Shown here piece after piece: positions 60,490 to 64,000 of a stretch of DNA of 64,000 nucleotides. Numbering within the stretch: position 1 is the first letter of the stretch; every line of letters starts with the position of its first letter. The position numbers were made by a program, and so were the translations under genes. This DNA is from Epichloe hybrida (taxonomy: Eukaryota; Ascomycota; Sordariomycetes; Hypocreales; Clavicipitaceae): contig JAFEKR010000017.1 of the NCBI GenBank assembly GCA_019022495.1, positions 62,001 to 126,000 of the forward strand, in the 5' to 3' direction. The notes below the pieces were generated by a model. It ran no database searches. It was not told where the DNA came from and saw only the letters and a list, made by a program, of their open reading frames with translations.

Positions 60490-62820
60490 CTAGCAATCTC
60501 TCTTTTTCCTTTATAGCTAAAGAGCTTAAAAACGTAATAAAAATTAGATTAAAGAAAAGTATATACTAGTAAATCCCTTAATAGGAATCCGCTGCTTTAA
60601 TTAGCTATTATGGCATTAGTTAATTAAATTAATCTGTTATTCCTTACCTAAGCTCCTATCTCCTAATATTATAGGTCTCTTTACTTATTCTTTAACATAA
60701 ATCGTTAATTCGTTTAAATTAATTAAAGAGAAAAGTAATGAATTTAGTAATGCTTTTATTATCGCATCCGCCGGATTATCGTTACTATTAATCTATCTAA
60801 CTTCGTAGATCTTATGCCTTTTATATAATTAACGAAGGGCTATAATATTAATTATTAGTCTCTTCTCCTTTATGGTTCCTAGCTTTATAAGATATTTATA
60901 TAATAAAAAAGAGTTAGTATAGAGAATTATAGGAATCCGAGGCATCTTTAATCAATCCGTGATCTAGTGTAGAGTTGTGAAAATCGCGTAGGCAATATTT
61001 ACGCCTTAAACTATGCTATATAACTCGGAGGTAAGCGCGCTACAAGTAACTCTCTTGCTCTTTATTAAGCTATATGTGATAATGTTACCTTTTATAATAA
61101 AGGTATTATTATCTTATATTATCTTATTACTAATCACAATCATATATCTGATCTATAAGCTTAAATCCTTATTGTTAGTAAGCAATCTATTTATAAACAT
61201 AAAGAGCTTTACCTCTTTAAGAACTAAAGGAATATATCACAGTCTATATTATTAATTCTTAATCTGCTATTTAAGATGTTTGTTAAGATATGTGATATCT
61301 TCTATAGAGGGCTCTTAGTGTTAAGCTATAATTAAAAGGTCGTAGGAAGCTTCTAGTTAATATATAGTTACAATATAGCTTCCTTAGGCTTATTATTCCA
61401 CGTAGTCTTGCTTTGCTATTAGGGATTAAGAATTAACTTCCTTAATCTTCTAACTCTAGCCTTTTTAAGTTAAGATTAACAAGTTGTTAGTGTTCTAGGT
61501 TAAGATGCAGCTATTAAAGATAAGGGGATTCTTAGCGGTTAATTATTGCTTTTCTTTAGCTATAAAATTAGCCTTCTAGAGCTCTTTCTCTTCTTTTCGG
61601 AAGAAGTTATCATTGCTTAGGCCTAATGTATTATTAGTTTATATTCTAACAATACCAAAGAGATTCTTATTATTCGGGGCTGTGATTAATAAGCAGGGAT
61701 TGTAGGTTAAGGTTATTATATTAAGGTTATCCCTATAGTAACAGAAGTACGTTGCCTACTAGTAGGTTCTGGCCTTTGTGATCCTATAAAGAGGTTTAAT
61801 TAATTTAATTATAGTCCCTTCTAGGAAGAGGTGTGTAATCTGCTTTAGGATTCTTATAATAATTAGCCTTATTAGCATTGTGTGCGATTAAGTGTAAGCT
61901 TGTGTGATATTACGAATCTAAAGGTAAATGCCTCTTCTTCTTAATAACGGAGCGATAGCTATGATTAGTTATTAGCTTGCACGTTATATTATTAGCGATT
62001 ATGTCAGGATAAATTCCTTTCCTTTATTATTATAGCCTTATATAATAAGGCGGGATTTCTTGTATAGCAAGTCTATTCCTTTGCCTTTAATCTCTCTGAC
62101 TATATGAGAATTAAAGATTCTGTGACCTCTATGCTTCGCTAGGTTATACTTAACGAATTTGAATATATTACGAGCTTGCAGAGCGTTAATCTCAGCTTAA
62201 TTAGATTGCTTAAAGGGTTTTCCTAGGGTTATGATCTTCCCTTCTTAGCGAAGTTAAAGAGCAAGGTTTTAATTAGCCTTTTCCTTTACTATAAGGAATA
62301 CTATGCTTAGTATCCCTCTAGTTATAACCTCTTAAATAAAGGCCTTCTCTTAATCTTTATTTATAAGTACGTAGAGCTAAACTAGGCTAACGTCTTTCTT
62401 AGGGCTATAAGGTTTTCTTTTCCTTACTTTTATTTCTTTAGGATATGGTAATAAGTCTTTAACTTAATGGCTTCCCCTTAGGGCCTTTTAGGCTTTATAA
62501 GCCTCTTTATTAGACTCTCCTACACTTATAAATTACACTATAAGGGCCTTTCTTAGTCTCCCTTACTTTCTCTTAGCTAGTATTTATAGCTCTTTACTAT
62601 CTTCTATTAGAGAATCTCTTTTGTTAGTAGTAGTTAGTTATGTACAGAGCTTTGCACTACACTACACTACATTGTGTAGTATTTGTAGTGTAGTGTAGTA
62701 TACTACACTACACTACACACTACACTACACTACATACTACACTACAAGGGAATTTTTTCACTACACTACACTACATGTAGTATTTTGTAGTATTTGTAGT
62801 ATTTATAATTTTTAGTAATA

Positions 62821-63020
62821 TAATAGCTTATAATAGCTTATAATAGCTTATAATAGCTTATATTAGCTTATATTAGCTTATATTAGCTTTTAATAGCTTT
62901 TAATAGCTTATAATAGCTTATAATAGCTTATAATAGCTTATAATAGCTTATAATAGCTTATAATAGCTTATAATAGCTTATAATAGCTTATAATAGCTTA
63001 TAATAGCTTATAATAGCTTA
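62821..63020. repeat. Decamer minisatellite (TAATAGCTTA)n in H4
   Basis: Twenty consecutive 10-bp units, mostly perfect, with TATTAGCTTA and TAATAGCTTT variants near the left. Reverse complement of the H1 decamer, as expected for the opposite orientation. Confidence 0.9.
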
Positions 63021-63038
63021 TAATATTATTAGTGTTAA

Positions 63039-64000
63039 TGTTAGATGCACTAAGGTCCTGCGCAGGTAATAAATCCCGTATAAATTCGAAGTCAATGATA
63101 GTTAGTTAGCTAGCTAGGAAAGAGGGAGAAGGGAGGGAAAGTCTAGATGCTAGAAAAGTAAGCGAAATCCGTATATAGGGCATAAAAGGGGGTAGCGAAT
63201 TAATGCAGCTAATCATATTGCGTGCATCACGCCGGACCCACAATTAGTCTAGTCTTTAGCCATGATTAAACTAATGAAGATCTAAAGGAATTAATACTAG
63301 TAATCTCTCTTTTTCCTTTATAGCTAAAGAGCTTAAAAACGTAATAAAAATCAGATTAAAGGAAAGTGTATATAAGTGAATCCCTTAATAGGAATCCGCT
63401 GCTCTAATTAGCTATTGTGGCATTAGTTAATTGAATTAATCTATTATTCCTTACCTAAGCTCCTGTTTCCTAATATCGTAGGTCTCTTTACCTATCCTTT
63501 AACATGAATTATTAATTCGTTCGAATTAATTAAAGAGGAAAGTAATAAATTTAGTAATGCTTTTGTTATTATATCTGCCGGATTGTTGTTGCTATTAATC
63601 CACCTAACTTCGTAGATCTTATGCCTTTTGTATAATTAACAAAGAGCTATAATATTAATTATTAGTCTTTTCTCCTTTGTGGTTCCTAGCTTTATAAGAT
63701 ATTTATATAACGAAAAAGAATTAGTATAGAGAATTATAGGAATTCGAGGCATCTTTAATCAATCCGTGATCTAATGTAAAGTTATGGAAATCGCGTAGGT
63801 AATATTTATGCCTTAAACTATACTATATAACTTAGAGGTAAGCGCGCTATAAGTAACTCTCTTACTCTTTATTAAGCTATATGTGATAATGTTACCTTTT
63901 ATAATAAAGGTATTATTATCTTGTATTATCTTATTGCTAATCATAATCACGTATCTAATCTATAAGCTTAAATCCTTGTTATTAGCAAGCGATCTATTTA
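63039..64000 (-). mobile_element. Copia element A4, 3' end, runs out of the window
   Basis: The LTR 63039-63296 (258 bp, TGTTAGATGCACTAAGG...GGAATTAATA) is followed by the family A 3' internal region up to the window end, in minus orientation. It closely parallels A3 60490-61190. Inserted in H4; the presumed left TSD is GTTAA (63034-63038). Confidence 0.85.

Larger units (their letters stand above)
60235..64000 (-). mobile_element. Copia element A3, runs out of the window
   Basis: A minus-strand copy of family A. Its 3' LTR is 60235-60489 (TGTTAGATTCACC...GAATTAACA). The internal region 60490-62644 matches the reverse complement of A1 from 50689 down to about 48540, with RNase H near 60720-60830. 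It is interrupted at 62645 by hAT H4. The other end and the right TSD lie beyond the window. Confidence 0.85.
62645..64000 (-). mobile_element. hAT element H4, 3' end visible
   Basis: The terminus CAGAGCTTTGC at 62645 is followed by arrays of the pentamer CACTA and its complement TAGTG (about 62655-62800), then by the decamer minisatellite. The left 8-bp flank is GTTATGTA. The element is interrupted by copia A4 at 63039, and its 5' end is beyond the window. By the scaffold it is the same family as H2 and H3, but with G at the variable pentamer position. Confidence 0.75.

Overview
The window comes from a filamentous ascomycete (Pezizomycotina, probably a Sordariomycete; I cannot name the genus). 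The evidence is short GT-AG introns of 53-117 nt, fungal-type genes, and a very large AT-rich block whose retroelements carry the signature of repeat-induced point mutation (RIP): C-to-T in CpA on both strands, with Gln/Trp codons turned into TAG/TAA and Cys codons into Tyr.

Layout. (1) 1-4.4 kb is a normal gene region with two minus-strand housekeeping genes. One is a four-exon OPI3 phospholipid methyltransferase with a 17-nt microexon. The other is a four-exon RXT2 subunit of the Rpd3L histone deacetylase complex. (2) 4380-4462 and 59132-59214 are an 83-bp sequence present twice in opposite orientation, bracketing everything between. (3) 5055-53764 is, by my reading, one 48.7-kb nest of transposons inserted into a single 5-bp site (ATATT on both sides). 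The outer element is a minus-strand Ty1/copia element (family B). It contains a copia A element that itself holds a retroposon, a gypsy element with a chromodomain-like end, a hybrid hAT element holding a further copia C element, and a second copia B. The outer element also holds another hAT and a second, uninterrupted copia A. Target-site duplications (TSDs) support nearly every level, and element lengths close: after removing nested inserts and adding back two inferred deletions, the A copies are both 6751 bp and the B copies are 6373 and 6375 bp. The 2-bp difference equals their LTR length difference. (4) 54.1-58.9 kb returns to ordinary base composition and holds an intact FunK1-type fungal protein kinase, the C-terminal end of a hAT transposase and the 3' end of a copia element. 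(5) From 60.2 kb to the window end another AT-rich nest begins (copia A, hAT, copia A) and runs out of the window.

Most unusual: the hAT elements have ends made of pentanucleotide arrays next to a CAGAG terminus. Reading inward from the 5' end the pentamer is TA[N]TG, and from the 3' end its reverse complement. N differs between copies (T, A, G) but matches at both ends of the copies where both ends can be read. Two of these hAT loci lack matching TSDs and instead sit on 3754-bp and 980-bp deletions of the host element.

The genes do not form an operon-like system. OPI3 acts in ER phosphatidylcholine synthesis and RXT2 in nuclear chromatin regulation; they are neighbours only. The repeat block is a heterochromatin-like, probably silent region. 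No RNA genes, CRISPR arrays or Starship-type tyrosine recombinase were seen.
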